DNA from: CAZAFM01 sp964484395
Lineage (GTDB): Bacteria > Campylobacterota > Campylobacteria > Campylobacterales > CAZAFM01
Assembly (NCBI GenBank): GCA_964484395.1
Contig: CAZAFM010000006.1
Coordinates: forward strand, 1-40,266
DNA: 40,266 nucleotides
Reading direction: 5' to 3'
Below, piece after piece: positions 1 to 8,008 of the stretch; the first letter of the stretch is position 1, and every line of letters begins with the position of its first letter. The notes beneath the pieces were generated by a model that was given only the letters and a program-made list of their open reading frames with translations, ran no database searches and had not been told where the DNA came from. A program made the translations under genes and the position numbers.

Positions 1-158
1 CAACTACTCTTCAAGAGGGACTTATGTATGAAGTCATAGAGATAGCAAGAAAATACAAAGATAGGTGTGATATGAGTAAGATTCCTTGCGTGTCGTTATG
101 GACGAAAAATCAAAGTGCCGATACGGATGGAAGTGAAAAACCAATAGAGAAGAAATGA
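1..158 (+). CDS. 3' end of an unidentified gene (partial)
   Basis: An open frame enters from the left edge (codons in phase with position 3) and stops at TGA 156-158, giving about 51 visible C-terminal residues. The visible part is helical and charged (LMYEVIEIARKYKDRCDMSK) and ends in a hydrophilic Lys/Glu-rich tail. No motif identifies a family. It lies 79 nt before an RfbE-like epimerase gene on the same strand, so it is probably an upstream member of the polysaccharide locus. The 159-237 spacer has no good hairpin, which suggests read-through. Confidence 0.55.
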   Translation, partial: TTLQEGLMYEVIEIARKYKDRCDMSKIPCVSLWTKNQSADTDGSEKPIEKK

Positions 159-237
159 GCTAGATGAAGCATATTGCCTGAGCTAATAATAATCATGAAT
201 AGGAAAGATTTAGCAAGGTAGAATCGAAGGAATATTT

Positions 238-1305
238 ATGAATGTTTGCATAATAACAGGTAGTGCGGGACTTATAGGTAGTGAATCTGTAGAGTTTTTT
301 AGCCAACACTTTGACTTGATTGTTGGGATTGATAACAATATGAGAGAGGAGTTTTTTGGCTGTGATGCTTCAACCATATGGAACAAGCAACGACTTGAAA
401 ATGAGATAAAAAACTACAAACATTTCTCAATAGATATTAGAGATGAGATTGCGGTTGGTAATTTATTTAATGAATACAGCAACGATATAAAACTGATAAT
501 TCACACCGCGGCACAACCTAGCCATGATTGGGCTGCAAAAGACCCTCTCAAAGACTTTACTGTAAATGCAAATGGCACCCTTGTGATGCTTGAAATGACT
601 AGAAAATATGCAAAAGAAGCAGTTTTTATATTTACATCCACAAATAAGGTATATGGTGATACTCCAAACCTTCTCCCATTGATTGAACTAGACAGCAGAT
701 GGGAGATAGATTCAGGGCATAGATTTTTTGAAAAAGGAATAGATGAGTCAATGAGTATAGACCAAAGTAAACACTCATTGTTTGGCGCTAGCAAAGTGGC
801 AGCTGATATTTTAGTGCAAGAGTATGGTAGGTATTTCCAAATGAACACAGCAGTTTTTAGAGGTGGTTGTCTGACAGGACCAAACCACTNNNNNNNNNNA
901 ACCAAATTGCATGGTTTTTTATCATATCTTATGAGGTGTGCAATTACTGGGGAACATTATACTGTATTTGGATATAAGGGAAAGCAGGTGAGAGATAATA
1001 TACACTCATATGATTTAGTGAATATGTTTTATCATTTTTATAAATCCCCAAGATGCGGAGAGGTGTATAATGCAGGTGGAAGCAGGCATAGTAACTGCTC
1101 AATGAAAGAAGCAGTGAAAATGTGCGAAGAGATAGTTGGTAAAAAGATGAACTACTCATATAGTGAAGATAATAGAATAGGAGATCATATTTGGTACATC
1201 TCGGATGTTTCAAAGTTCCAAAGACACTATCCAGGGTGGAAATTTAAATATTCAATTAACGATATATTAGGGCAACTATTTGATGGGATTCAGAGCAGAT
1301 GCTAA
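238..1305 (+). CDS. NAD-dependent epimerase/dehydratase, CDP-tyvelose/CDP-paratose 2-epimerase-like
   Basis: An extended-SDR sugar-nucleotide enzyme, probably cytosolic and acting in 3,6-dideoxyhexose or related sugar supply. The N-terminal dinucleotide motif GxxGxxG is at residues 8-14 (GSAGLIG), with STNKVYG at 134-140 and KQVRDNIHSYD further on. The usual catalytic YxxxK is here F182-GAS-K186; the Phe appears in the context HSLFGASKVAAD, which I recall as normal for this RfbE-like subgroup, so I do not read it as damage. A 10-N gap falls after residue 217 and keeps the frame. GAAGGA about 6 nt upstream supports ATG 238. The last 7 nt overlap the next glycosyltransferase gene, indicating an operon. 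The exact sugar substrate cannot be told from sequence. Confidence 0.85.
   Translation: MNVCIITGSAGLIGSESVEFFSQHFDLIVGIDNNMREEFFGCDASTIWNKQRLENEIKNYKHFSIDIRDEIAVGNLFNEYSNDIKLIIHTAAQPSHDWAAKDPLKDFTVNANGTLVMLEMTRKYAKEAVFIFTSTNKVYGDTPNLLPLIELDSRWEIDSGHRFFEKGIDESMSIDQSKHSLFGASKVAADILVQEYGRYFQMNTAVFRGGCLTGPNHXXXXTKLHGFLSYLMRCAITGEHYTVFGYKGKQVRDNIHSYDLVNMFYHFYKSPRCGEVYNAGGSRHSNCSMKEAVKMCEEIVGKKMNYSYSEDNRIGDHIWYISDVSKFQRHYPGWKFKYSINDILGQLFDGIQSRC
890..899. other. assembly gap (10 N)
   Basis: Ten consecutive Ns interrupt the epimerase gene between GPNH and TKLHGF. Both flanks stay in one reading frame. From memory, relatives have only about four residues between the NH and LHGF motifs (NHSGxxLHGF), while the gap model gives six. 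The true missing stretch may therefore be about 4 nt and the N count a placeholder. Confidence 0.95.
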
Positions 1306-2447
1306 ATAATCCTTTAGTAAGCATAGTAATTTCTACATACAACAGAGACCATATTTTACAAAGAGCAGTCTCATCAGCCTTGTCACAATCTTATGAGAAT
1401 ATTGAGATTATCATTTCTGATGACTGCTCTTCTGATGATACCAAGAAAGTTGGAGAAAGGCTTGCTAGAGACAACATTAAAGTTAAATATTTTAGAAACT
1501 CAAAAAACCTGAAAACTGCTGGAAACTGGAAAAAAGCCTTTTTTGAGTATGCTACGGGTGATTTGATTACCGTCCTGAATGATGATGATGAGTTTATAGA
1601 TAGTGATTTTATCACTAAAGCGGTTGGTTTGTTTGAAAAATACAAAGATGATAGTGTCGTGTGTGTTTTTTCAAATGTACTCTATAAAAACTACTATGAA
1701 AAGCTAGACTTTTATGAAGATAGCCTCTCTTATACTGAGCCATTTCCCAAGCTCATATCTGGTGAAGAGCTTTTTTATAGTGATGCCTTTATCCATACTG
1801 ATAATGGCGCTATCTATAAAAAAGAGGCACTACTTGACCTTGAGCTTTTTAACCACAATATATTTACTCTTGATGTTGAGATGATGTATAAGCTTATGAG
1901 TAAAGGACAGTTTTGTTATATTGATAACCCTACATATTTGCACTATTTTGATGATGGATGTCTTAGTCGTGCTAATAGCAAAAAGTTTCTACAAGCTATG
2001 CAATCAACAAAATGGATAGAGATAGTTTATGAGTTTTATAAAAGTCAGTTTGGAGAGAGCGTAGAGCTTTCAGACTGGCTTCAAATGCGCTCCAAAGCTA
2101 TATGGAAAAGCCTACTCTATCGTATTGAGTTTGACTATGAGGTTTTTTTACATAGGATTATCACAGATTTACCTAGAAATTCAGAAATCTACATATTTGG
2201 AACTGGTAAAGGGGCAGAGTTTTTGTACCATCTTCTCAAAGAAAAAAGAGATGATATCAAGGTTGTTGGTTTTATTGATGATTATAAAAAAGGAAGATTT
2301 TTTGATCATGATATAGTTACCATTGACTCTGCAAGCAAAACCCTTCCCGTGGTACTTGGCTTAAATGACTACTCATTAGCACATAAAATAGTTTGCAGAT
2401 GTGTAGAAGCTGGATTTGAAAAAAATAAAATATATAGCATTTTGTAG
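1299..2447 (+). CDS. family 2 glycosyltransferase with C-terminal nucleotide-binding-like domain
   Basis: The N-terminal GT-A fold of family GT2 is seen in VSIVISTYNR (7-16), ISDDCSSDDT (39-48) and the metal/nucleotide DDD at 95-97. It should transfer a sugar from a nucleotide sugar at the cytoplasmic face of the membrane. Residues 295-382 form a second small Rossmann-like module starting YIFGTGKGAEF and containing VVGFIDD. The sulfotransferase-like protein at 3249-4484 ends in a similar module. ATG 1299 overlaps the epimerase stop by 7 nt, so the two are probably translationally coupled. Acceptor and donor sugars are unknown. Confidence 0.88.
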   Translation: MLNNPLVSIVISTYNRDHILQRAVSSALSQSYENIEIIISDDCSSDDTKKVGERLARDNIKVKYFRNSKNLKTAGNWKKAFFEYATGDLITVLNDDDEFIDSDFITKAVGLFEKYKDDSVVCVFSNVLYKNYYEKLDFYEDSLSYTEPFPKLISGEELFYSDAFIHTDNGAIYKKEALLDLELFNHNIFTLDVEMMYKLMSKGQFCYIDNPTYLHYFDDGCLSRANSKKFLQAMQSTKWIEIVYEFYKSQFGESVELSDWLQMRSKAIWKSLLYRIEFDYEVFLHRIITDLPRNSEIYIFGTGKGAEFLYHLLKEKRDDIKVVGFIDDYKKGRFFDHDIVTIDSASKTLPVVLGLNDYSLAHKIVCRCVEAGFEKNKIYSIL

Positions 2448-2487
2448 TACGCGGAGTGGAAGGATTGAAATAAAAACCGATGAACAG

Positions 2488-2574
2488 GTGCGTGAATATT
2501 TAAAGAACCACCCAAATGATATGGTAGAATACACAAACACAAAAGTGATAGGAACACTAAATGGAAAAGATTAG
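2488..2574 (+). CDS. possible small ORF overlapping the next gene
   Basis: A frame open from about 2464 runs to TAG 2572-2574 and ends 14 nt inside the following gene. The peptide has a plausible composition (REYLKNHPNDMVEYTNTKV). The only credible initiators are GTG 2488 or a non-standard ATT at 2464 right after GGAAGG. It may be a small coupled protein, the tail of a lost gene, or chance. It does fill the only gap between the glycosyltransferase and the nuclease-like gene. Confidence 0.25.
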   Translation: MREYLKNHPNDMVEYTNTKVIGTLNGKD

Positions 2575-3265
2575 CACTTATTTTGAAAAAGGGAGCAATG
2601 AGCATAGAATCTCTAGGCTAGAGGTGGATAGTCTTGATCTAAGGGCAAATCTAAACACCCTCTCAAACATAGTCTCAAAAGTCAGCGAACAGGTAGCTGA
2701 CCTAACAGTAGAGATGAAAGAGTTTAAAGATGATATGAAGGATTTCAAGGGGGAAATGAAAGAGTTCAAAGATGAGATGAAGGATTTCAAGGATGAGATG
2801 CGTCTATCAAAAAAAGAGATGGACAAAAGATGGGGTGAGCTAGCAAATAAATGGGGAACCATAGTTGAGGATATCGTATACTCCAATATAGCTGGAGTTG
2901 CAAAAAGATATTTTGACTGTAATGAGATACTCTTTAGAGCAAGAAATATGGTAAAAAGGCTCAAAGGAGATAAGCGTAGCATTAGAGAGTCTGATGTGAT
3001 AGTGGAGTGTGATGAGTTTGTGCTACTGAGTGAAACCAAATCCTCCCCCGATAGAGAGAAAATCGAGCAGTTTGCAAGGTTTAAGGACGAAAATATTTTT
3101 CTAAACTACTTTCCTGAGTATCGAGATAAAAAGATTTACTATATATTTTCTTCTTTATACATAGATAAGCATCTAGTAGAGCTATGCTCAAAGTATGGCA
3201 TATATGCTATGGTGATGGGAGATGATGGGATGGATATACTAAATATCGATGAAGTGGGGCGATAA
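2561..3265 (+). CDS. coiled-coil protein with DUF3782-type PD-(D/E)XK nuclease-like domain
   Basis: Residues about 20-95 are a coiled coil, including four perfect heptads at 51-78 built on EMKEFKD. The C-terminal part keeps the pattern of the DUF3782 nuclease-like family: WGTIVEDIV near 98-106, then ESDVIVECDEF followed by LLSETKSS. The D...ExK arrangement is that of a restriction-endonuclease-like fold. Such genes are frequent accessory genes in bacteria with repeated coiled-coil segments; function is not established. AGGA about 8 nt before ATG 2561 supports the start. The 3' end overlaps the sulfotransferase-like gene by 17 nt. It is unlikely to act directly in glycan synthesis. Confidence 0.75.
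   Translation: MEKISTYFEKGSNEHRISRLEVDSLDLRANLNTLSNIVSKVSEQVADLTVEMKEFKDDMKDFKGEMKEFKDEMKDFKDEMRLSKKEMDKRWGELANKWGTIVEDIVYSNIAGVAKRYFDCNEILFRARNMVKRLKGDKRSIRESDVIVECDEFVLLSETKSSPDREKIEQFARFKDENIFLNYFPEYRDKKIYYIFSSLYIDKHLVELCSKYGIYAMVMGDDGMDILNIDEVGR
2711..2794 (+). repeat. 21-bp tandem repeat, 4 units, encoding heptads
   Basis: Four in-frame 21-nt units of the form GARATGAARGANTTYAARGRN encode EMKEFKD, DMKDFKG, EMKEFKD and EMKDFKD. Units 1 and 3 resemble each other more than 2 and 4, so the array looks like a 42-bp duplication. Copy-number change by slippage would lengthen or shorten the coiled coil by whole heptads without breaking the frame. Confidence 0.85.
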
Positions 3266-4484
3266 GATAACTCTATACATACACATCGGCTCCCCAAAAA
3301 CAGCCTCAACATCTATACAGCAGTGTCTAGCTCAAAACAGTAAGCAGCTAAAAAAGCTAGGCTATCATTATGAGTGTGAAGTGGGTATCAATCATATGGT
3401 TGATATACTAGAGAACTCTTTTGAAGAGGTGGTCAAAGACTCTATTGAAAAAGCGCAAGAGTGTGGATGCGACAGAGTGATTATAAGTAGCGAGCTTTTG
3501 ATATTTCAAGATTGCAAAAAGCTACAGATATTTTATGACTCTATTAAACAAAAAGCAGATATTAAAACTATTTTTTACATTAGAAGACAAGATGAGTATA
3601 TAGAAGCAGGCTGGAAGCAGTGGGGCTTTAAGCAACTAAAGTATAGCTCTTTTGAAGATTTTTTAAATGACAATCCAGTTCCAAACTATATGGATATCAT
3701 CAAGCGATGGGAGGCCATATCCTCTCTTGGAGTAGATGTTGTACCATTAGACAAAAAACATATCAGAAACTCACCTCAAAAACACTTTTTTGAGCTTCTT
3801 GGTATTTCAAAAAAAAAATTTGAAAAGTTTAACTTTGACATACCAGAAGATATGCAAAACAGAGGTTTTGGGAAAAAGGGAATGGAGTTTGCGTTTTTAG
3901 CAAGAGAGCTAGCAGGTGATAATCCAGGAAGTACGGTAATAGAGAAGATTATCGAAAACTATCTGCCAAGCTTTCTAAAGCAGAGTGGAGAGAGTTATGA
4001 TATATTATCAGACTCCAAGAGGATAGATGTACTAAGTGAGTGGCAAGAGGTAAACAGTGAGATAGCCAACATATATCTTGATGGCAAATATCCTTTTTCT
4101 AAACCAAAGCCAGGCGCAAATATAGAGTCTAGCCTCAAGCCAGAAGATGTAGCAAAAGCTCTCATGGAAGCACTCTATAATATTCAGTTTCCGCCAACTG
4201 ACAAGATAAAAGAGAAGAAGCTAGCAGTTTTTGGACTTGGCAGAAGTGGTAAATTAACTATAAAATACTTAGAAAAACACCATCCAAACTCACTAAAGTG
4301 TATAATAGATGATAATGCTTCTCATAAAAAATATAGAGGACACCCCATATACACAACAGATGAGTTTATCAAAAAGTATCAGTACACTGTAGATATGGTT
4401 GTCTATGGGGCTTTTCAAAGACTTAACCCAGAGCTACTTGAGAGACTTCTGATTCCTAGATTTAGACTGGAGGCGGTATATTGA
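3249..4484 (+). CDS. sulfotransferase-like P-loop protein with C-terminal nucleotide-binding-like domain
   Basis: The N-terminus YIHIGSPKTASTSIQ (10-24) is the phosphosulfate-binding loop type of sulfotransferases (GxPKxGST-like, here with Ala). A helical segment and KTIFYIRRQDEYIEAGW follow, matching the second PAPS-contact region (R..D). Sulfation of a surface sugar is therefore possible but unproven. Residues 323-411 form a separate module starting LAVFGLGRSGKLTIKYL with CIIDDN, similar in layout to the C-terminal domain of the glycosyltransferase at 1299-2447. The start overlaps the upstream gene by 17 nt and has only a weak ribosome site, suggesting coupling. No PAPS-synthesis genes are in the window. 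Confidence 0.7.
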   Translation: MKWGDKITLYIHIGSPKTASTSIQQCLAQNSKQLKKLGYHYECEVGINHMVDILENSFEEVVKDSIEKAQECGCDRVIISSELLIFQDCKKLQIFYDSIKQKADIKTIFYIRRQDEYIEAGWKQWGFKQLKYSSFEDFLNDNPVPNYMDIIKRWEAISSLGVDVVPLDKKHIRNSPQKHFFELLGISKKKFEKFNFDIPEDMQNRGFGKKGMEFAFLARELAGDNPGSTVIEKIIENYLPSFLKQSGESYDILSDSKRIDVLSEWQEVNSEIANIYLDGKYPFSKPKPGANIESSLKPEDVAKALMEALYNIQFPPTDKIKEKKLAVFGLGRSGKLTIKYLEKHHPNSLKCIIDDNASHKKYRGHPIYTTDEFIKKYQYTVDMVVYGAFQRLNPELLERLLIPRFRLEAVY

Positions 4485-4600
4485 TTTTGGATATAGACAT
4501 ATTAAAAAACTCAAAAGAGATTATAAGTAAAAAAAATGAGCTTTTGTGTAGAGATATAATAAAAGAGTCTGAGAATAGGCTAAAAATGGATAGTATCTAA
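4481..4600 (+). CDS. small TTG-initiated ORF (39 aa) between coupled genes
   Basis: TTG 4481 overlaps the sulfotransferase stop (4482-4484), and GGAGG at 4469-4473 sits 7 nt upstream. The frame ends at 4598-4600, one base before the ATG of the next glycosyltransferase. The peptide is helical and charged (ILDIDILKNSKEIISKKNEL) with no recognisable family. The strong ribosome site and exact fit between two genes argue for translation. It could be a real small protein, a coupling device, or the start of a lost gene. Confidence 0.5.
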   Translation: MILDIDILKNSKEIISKKNELLCRDIIKESENRLKMDSI

Positions 4601-4601
4601 A

Positions 4602-5528
4602 ATGCTAATATCAGTCATACTAGATAACTACAACTACGCTAAATTTCTACCTCAAGCTTTAGATTCAGTTTTGTCCCAAACATACAAGAACTGGGAGCTT
4701 ATCATAGTGGATGATGGCTCAAGCGATGAGTCACAAAGCATCATCAAGGAGTATGTCAACAGAGATAGTCGTATCAAGCCAATCTTCAAGTCTAATGGTG
4801 GACAGGCAAGTGCTTTTAATGCAGGGTTTAATGAGGCTAGTGGGGATGTAGTCTGCTTTTTGGATAGTGATGACTACTTTGCGCCAAACAAGCTTGAAAC
4901 TATAGTCAAATACCATGCGCAGGGCTATCAATATATCTACAACAATATCTACCCAGTAGATGAAGACAGCAACCCAACAAAGTCAGATATAAAACTTATG
5001 AGATATGATGGATATGCACTGTTTTTGGTCTATTTTAAGTCAAAATATTTTGGAAATGTAACATCAACCCTCTCACTTAGCAAAGAGTTAGCCAATAAAG
5101 TATTCCCACTTCCAAATGAAGAGGATTGGAAAATACAGGGTGATGATCCTATAGTTTTTCAAGCCTCTATGATGAGTCGCTCCAAATTTATATCTGAAGA
5201 ACTGACATATTACAGGATTCATAGCAGTAATGGTCATTATGGAAAAAAAAGAAGCAGTGATTATACCTATGAACTTCTACAGAAGCGAAACAGCTTAAAA
5301 GATATGGCACTTAAAAAGCTCTCATTAACCCAGACTTTTTTAAACAATGGATATAATCTAGTAGCAGAGTTTAAGACACACAAAAGTATAGATTTTGAGT
5401 TACTCAAGCTCTATCTAGGAGTTACCTTCATAGAGGCTGATTTTAGCCTCCTAAAGCGCATAGATGTCTGTGTCGATTTACTGTTACACTATTTTAGAGC
5501 GATAAGGTCGCGAGGGTACTCCGCTTAA
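4602..5528 (+). CDS. family 2 glycosyltransferase
   Basis: A GT-A enzyme of family GT2: ISVILDNYNYAKFLPQALDS at the start, IIVDDGSSDES (34-44), GGQASAFNAG (66-75) and the DSDDY metal-binding stretch at 88-92. It has 308 residues and no membrane segment, so it is a soluble or peripheral cytoplasmic transferase. It starts one base after the small ORF stop. Its last residues (RSRGYSA) run into a GC-richer stretch with a hairpin, so the C-terminus may have been altered by insertion or rearrangement there. The sugar specificity is unknown. Confidence 0.88.
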   Translation: MLISVILDNYNYAKFLPQALDSVLSQTYKNWELIIVDDGSSDESQSIIKEYVNRDSRIKPIFKSNGGQASAFNAGFNEASGDVVCFLDSDDYFAPNKLETIVKYHAQGYQYIYNNIYPVDEDSNPTKSDIKLMRYDGYALFLVYFKSKYFGNVTSTLSLSKELANKVFPLPNEEDWKIQGDDPIVFQASMMSRSKFISEELTYYRIHSSNGHYGKKRSSDYTYELLQKRNSLKDMALKKLSLTQTFLNNGYNLVAEFKTHKSIDFELLKLYLGVTFIEADFSLLKRIDVCVDLLLHYFRAIRSRGYSA

Positions 5529-5555
5529 GAAGAACACAGCGTTAGCGTAGCCAAA

Positions 5556-5574
5556 ACTTAGGCTTTGCCTAAGT
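5556..5574. repeat. perfect hairpin in a GC-rich spacer
   Basis: ACTTAGGC-TTT-GCCTAAGT forms an 8-bp stem with a 3-nt loop; an outer GCC/GGC pair (5550-5552 and 5575-5577) can extend it. No T-run follows, so an intrinsic terminator is unlikely. The 5529-5626 spacer is GC-richer than its surroundings. The hairpin could be a palindromic repeat element or an mRNA processing structure. Confidence 0.6.
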
Positions 5575-5626
5575 GGCGTATAGATAATCGGCTGGCAAGG
5601 AGATTAAAAATGAAAAGAGAGTTAAT

Positions 5627-6913
5627 ATGAGCCAACAAGAACTACAATTTGCCAAATCCCTATATGAATACCCATATCAAAAAAAAGAGAACCTACCCAC
5701 TACAAAAGATCGAAGCATCACAAAAAGAGGTGTGCTTTGGCTAGGACAGACATGTAATCTAAAGTGCTTTTTTTGCTACTTTATAGACAAAATAGCGGAT
5801 AAAGAGCACCCAGAACACGCCTTTATGACTCTTGAGAAAGCAAAAAAGATTTGTCACACACTAAGATATGTATATGGAAACAGAGCTATAGATATTCAAG
5901 GCGGAGAACCAACCATATATCCTCAAATCCTAGAGCTTATTAGCTACTGTAAAGAGATCGGTTTAGAGCCTACACTAATTACAAATGCAATAGTTCTAGC
6001 AAATGAAGATACAGCAAAAGCCTACAAGGAGGCAGGTATTAAGGATTTCTTAGTATCAATCCATGGGTTTGGCGAGACCTATGATAGAGTTGTGGGACTA
6101 AAGGGTGGAAGCAAAAAACAGATGAAGGCTCTTTATAATCTCCAGAAGCTAGGTATTCCTTTTAGGCTAAACTGCACTATGACAAAAGATATTCTAAATC
6201 AGCTTGATGGTATAGCACAGATGGCTACAGAAGTTGGAGCTAGAGTGGTGAACTTCATAGCGTTTAACCCTTTTGCAGACCAAGCTATTAGAGAAGGGAG
6301 AAGCTCTGAAAATGTACCAAAATATAGAGACATAAAAGAGAATCTAACAAAAGCACTAGATATACTAGATGAAGCTAAAATAGAGGCAAATGTCAGATAC
6401 CTACCAATGTGTATGGCTGAAAAGAGACATCTCAAAAGCTTCTACAACCTCCAGCAGCTAAGTTACGACCATCATGAGTGGGACTTCAACTCTTGGACTT
6501 GGACTACTAGATTTAACCAGCGAAGTGCAAGTCCTGAGCTAGATCGCCCAATCCCTATCTTAATGTATGAGGTAGATGAATACAACGATATACCTTTTGG
6601 TGAGGTAGCCAGACACGGAAACAAAGTTCACTACCTAGTTGATATCAACCTAGAAGAGCATCTACTAAAACTTTTTAGTGCCAATATACCAAAAGAGTAT
6701 CTATATAGACAAAATGCAAAACTAAGAGCAGAGAAGCACTGTAAATATCAGTATAACAGTGAGTGTGAAAAGTGTTCACTAAAAAATATATGTGATGGTT
6801 TTCATAGTGACTACTCAGAGATATTTGGTACAGATGAAGCAAAAGCTTTCAAAGGGGAGTGTATAGATGACCCAACTCACTTCATAAAAGAGCAGGAAAA
6901 AATCGTTGACTAG
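5627..6913 (+). CDS. radical SAM enzyme with C-terminal Cys-rich (SPASM/twitch-like) region
   Basis: The [4Fe-4S] cluster motif CxxxCxxC is C43-NLK-C47-FF-C50. The SAM-binding GGEP is at 92-95 in the context DIQGGEPTIYP. The remainder fits a partial TIM barrel (LVSIHGFGETYDRVVG, LNCTMTK). The C-terminus has clustered cysteines (CKYQYNSECEKCSLKNICDG), which probably hold an auxiliary cluster. The 428-residue length fits a SPASM/twitch enzyme. It sits between two GT2 genes and overlaps the second by 8 nt, so it probably acts in glycan or sugar modification, but the reaction cannot be assigned. It is not recognisably MoaA, NifB or PqqE. Confidence 0.85.
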   Translation: MSQQELQFAKSLYEYPYQKKENLPTTKDRSITKRGVLWLGQTCNLKCFFCYFIDKIADKEHPEHAFMTLEKAKKICHTLRYVYGNRAIDIQGGEPTIYPQILELISYCKEIGLEPTLITNAIVLANEDTAKAYKEAGIKDFLVSIHGFGETYDRVVGLKGGSKKQMKALYNLQKLGIPFRLNCTMTKDILNQLDGIAQMATEVGARVVNFIAFNPFADQAIREGRSSENVPKYRDIKENLTKALDILDEAKIEANVRYLPMCMAEKRHLKSFYNLQQLSYDHHEWDFNSWTWTTRFNQRSASPELDRPIPILMYEVDEYNDIPFGEVARHGNKVHYLVDINLEEHLLKLFSANIPKEYLYRQNAKLRAEKHCKYQYNSECEKCSLKNICDGFHSDYSEIFGTDEAKAFKGECIDDPTHFIKEQEKIVD

Positions 6914-8000
6914 CTGGCTAAAGCCTATCCAAAATCAAAGCAACACTACGCTAAGTGCAGGTTCTGCTAAACCCCCACTTGTATCTATCATCATCACAAA
7001 CTACAACTACGCTCCTTTTTTAAAAGAGTGTATTGATTCATGTTTGGCTCAAGATTATACAAATTTTGAAGTAGTTGTGGTAGATGATTTCTCAGATGAC
7101 AACTCAAGGGAGATCATAGATAGCTATAGTGATAAGATAAAAAAGGTTTTTAGAGAGGAAAATAAAGGGCAGTTAGCGAGTTTTTTTAGTGGACTAGATG
7201 AGGCTTTGGGGGAGTTTGTTGTATTTGTAGATGCAGATGATTTTTTGGATAGTGACTGTATCTCTACACACCTCTTTGTTCATCTTTTTCAAAAACCCCC
7301 AGTTGGATTTACCTGCCTTAGAAATCGTCAAGTCTCAGAAAACTCAGCAATCATCAATGACTACCACATGGACTTTGCAAACAATGGCAAAGAGTTTGCA
7401 TACATAGCCCCTAGGGTCATACACACTCCCACATGGAGCTGGAGTACAACAAGTGCTATGATGTTTAGAAGTGATCTGCTTAAGCTACTAAAAACCGATA
7501 TGACAGATGAGTTTAGGGTATGTGCAGACTACTATATAGTTCATTTTGCAAACTTGCTAGGTGGAAGTATGCTGTATGATAGGTGCAGGGTAAACTATCG
7601 CAGGCATGGAAAAAACAACTTCTCCAAAAACTTCATCATAGGCGGACATCGCCCAACAGGACATAGTGATTATCACGCACATCCAACCCAAGGTGCGTTA
7701 CAAAAGGCTATTTTAGATAAACTTATACTTAAAAGAGCTGATTTTGAGCCATATTTTCCATCATTAAGAAGATACGCCGAAGCCATAGCATTTGTAACGC
7801 CAATTGATTTTATCCTTTCAAGCTACAAGTTAGAAGATGACCTAAAAGCTATGCTCAAATCACTAAAGTTTGAGATATGGAAGACAAAGCAAAAGCAGAT
7901 AAAGACCAAAAAATGGGCTATCTCTTGGGCAGCTTGGAGATGTTTTTGGCAAGGCGTCAGAGAGATAAGAGATAATATTTTAAAAAATTTTTGTAGGTAA
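6906..8000 (+). CDS. family 2 glycosyltransferase (TTG start)
   Basis: A GT2-type transferase: VSIIITNYNYAPFLKECIDS, then VVVVDDFSDDNS, and the VFVDADDFLDSD metal-binding stretch, over 364 residues. The start is TTG 6906 inside the radical SAM stop region, with AGGA about 8 nt upstream; there is no ATG before the conserved core. The C-terminal third, including TWSWSTTSAMMF and FRVCADYYIVHFANLL, resembles GT2 enzymes that act on lipid-linked or protein-linked glycans. The overlap suggests the product works with the preceding radical SAM enzyme. Donor and acceptor are unknown. Confidence 0.85.
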   Translation: MTSWLKPIQNQSNTTLSAGSAKPPLVSIIITNYNYAPFLKECIDSCLAQDYTNFEVVVVDDFSDDNSREIIDSYSDKIKKVFREENKGQLASFFSGLDEALGEFVVFVDADDFLDSDCISTHLFVHLFQKPPVGFTCLRNRQVSENSAIINDYHMDFANNGKEFAYIAPRVIHTPTWSWSTTSAMMFRSDLLKLLKTDMTDEFRVCADYYIVHFANLLGGSMLYDRCRVNYRRHGKNNFSKNFIIGGHRPTGHSDYHAHPTQGALQKAILDKLILKRADFEPYFPSLRRYAEAIAFVTPIDFILSSYKLEDDLKAMLKSLKFEIWKTKQKQIKTKKWAISWAAWRCFWQGVREIRDNILKNFCR

Positions 8001-8008
8001 GGACATTG

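Noticed and set aside
501..905. Open frame on the - strand opposite the epimerase gene
   Set aside because: It has no family match, overlaps a clear SDR gene fully and spans the N gap; it is an antisense shadow. The same applies to the other - strand frames within the glycan genes.
5556..5574. Intrinsic terminator after the second glycosyltransferase gene
   Set aside because: The stem is good but no T-run follows, and the downstream gene continues the cluster.
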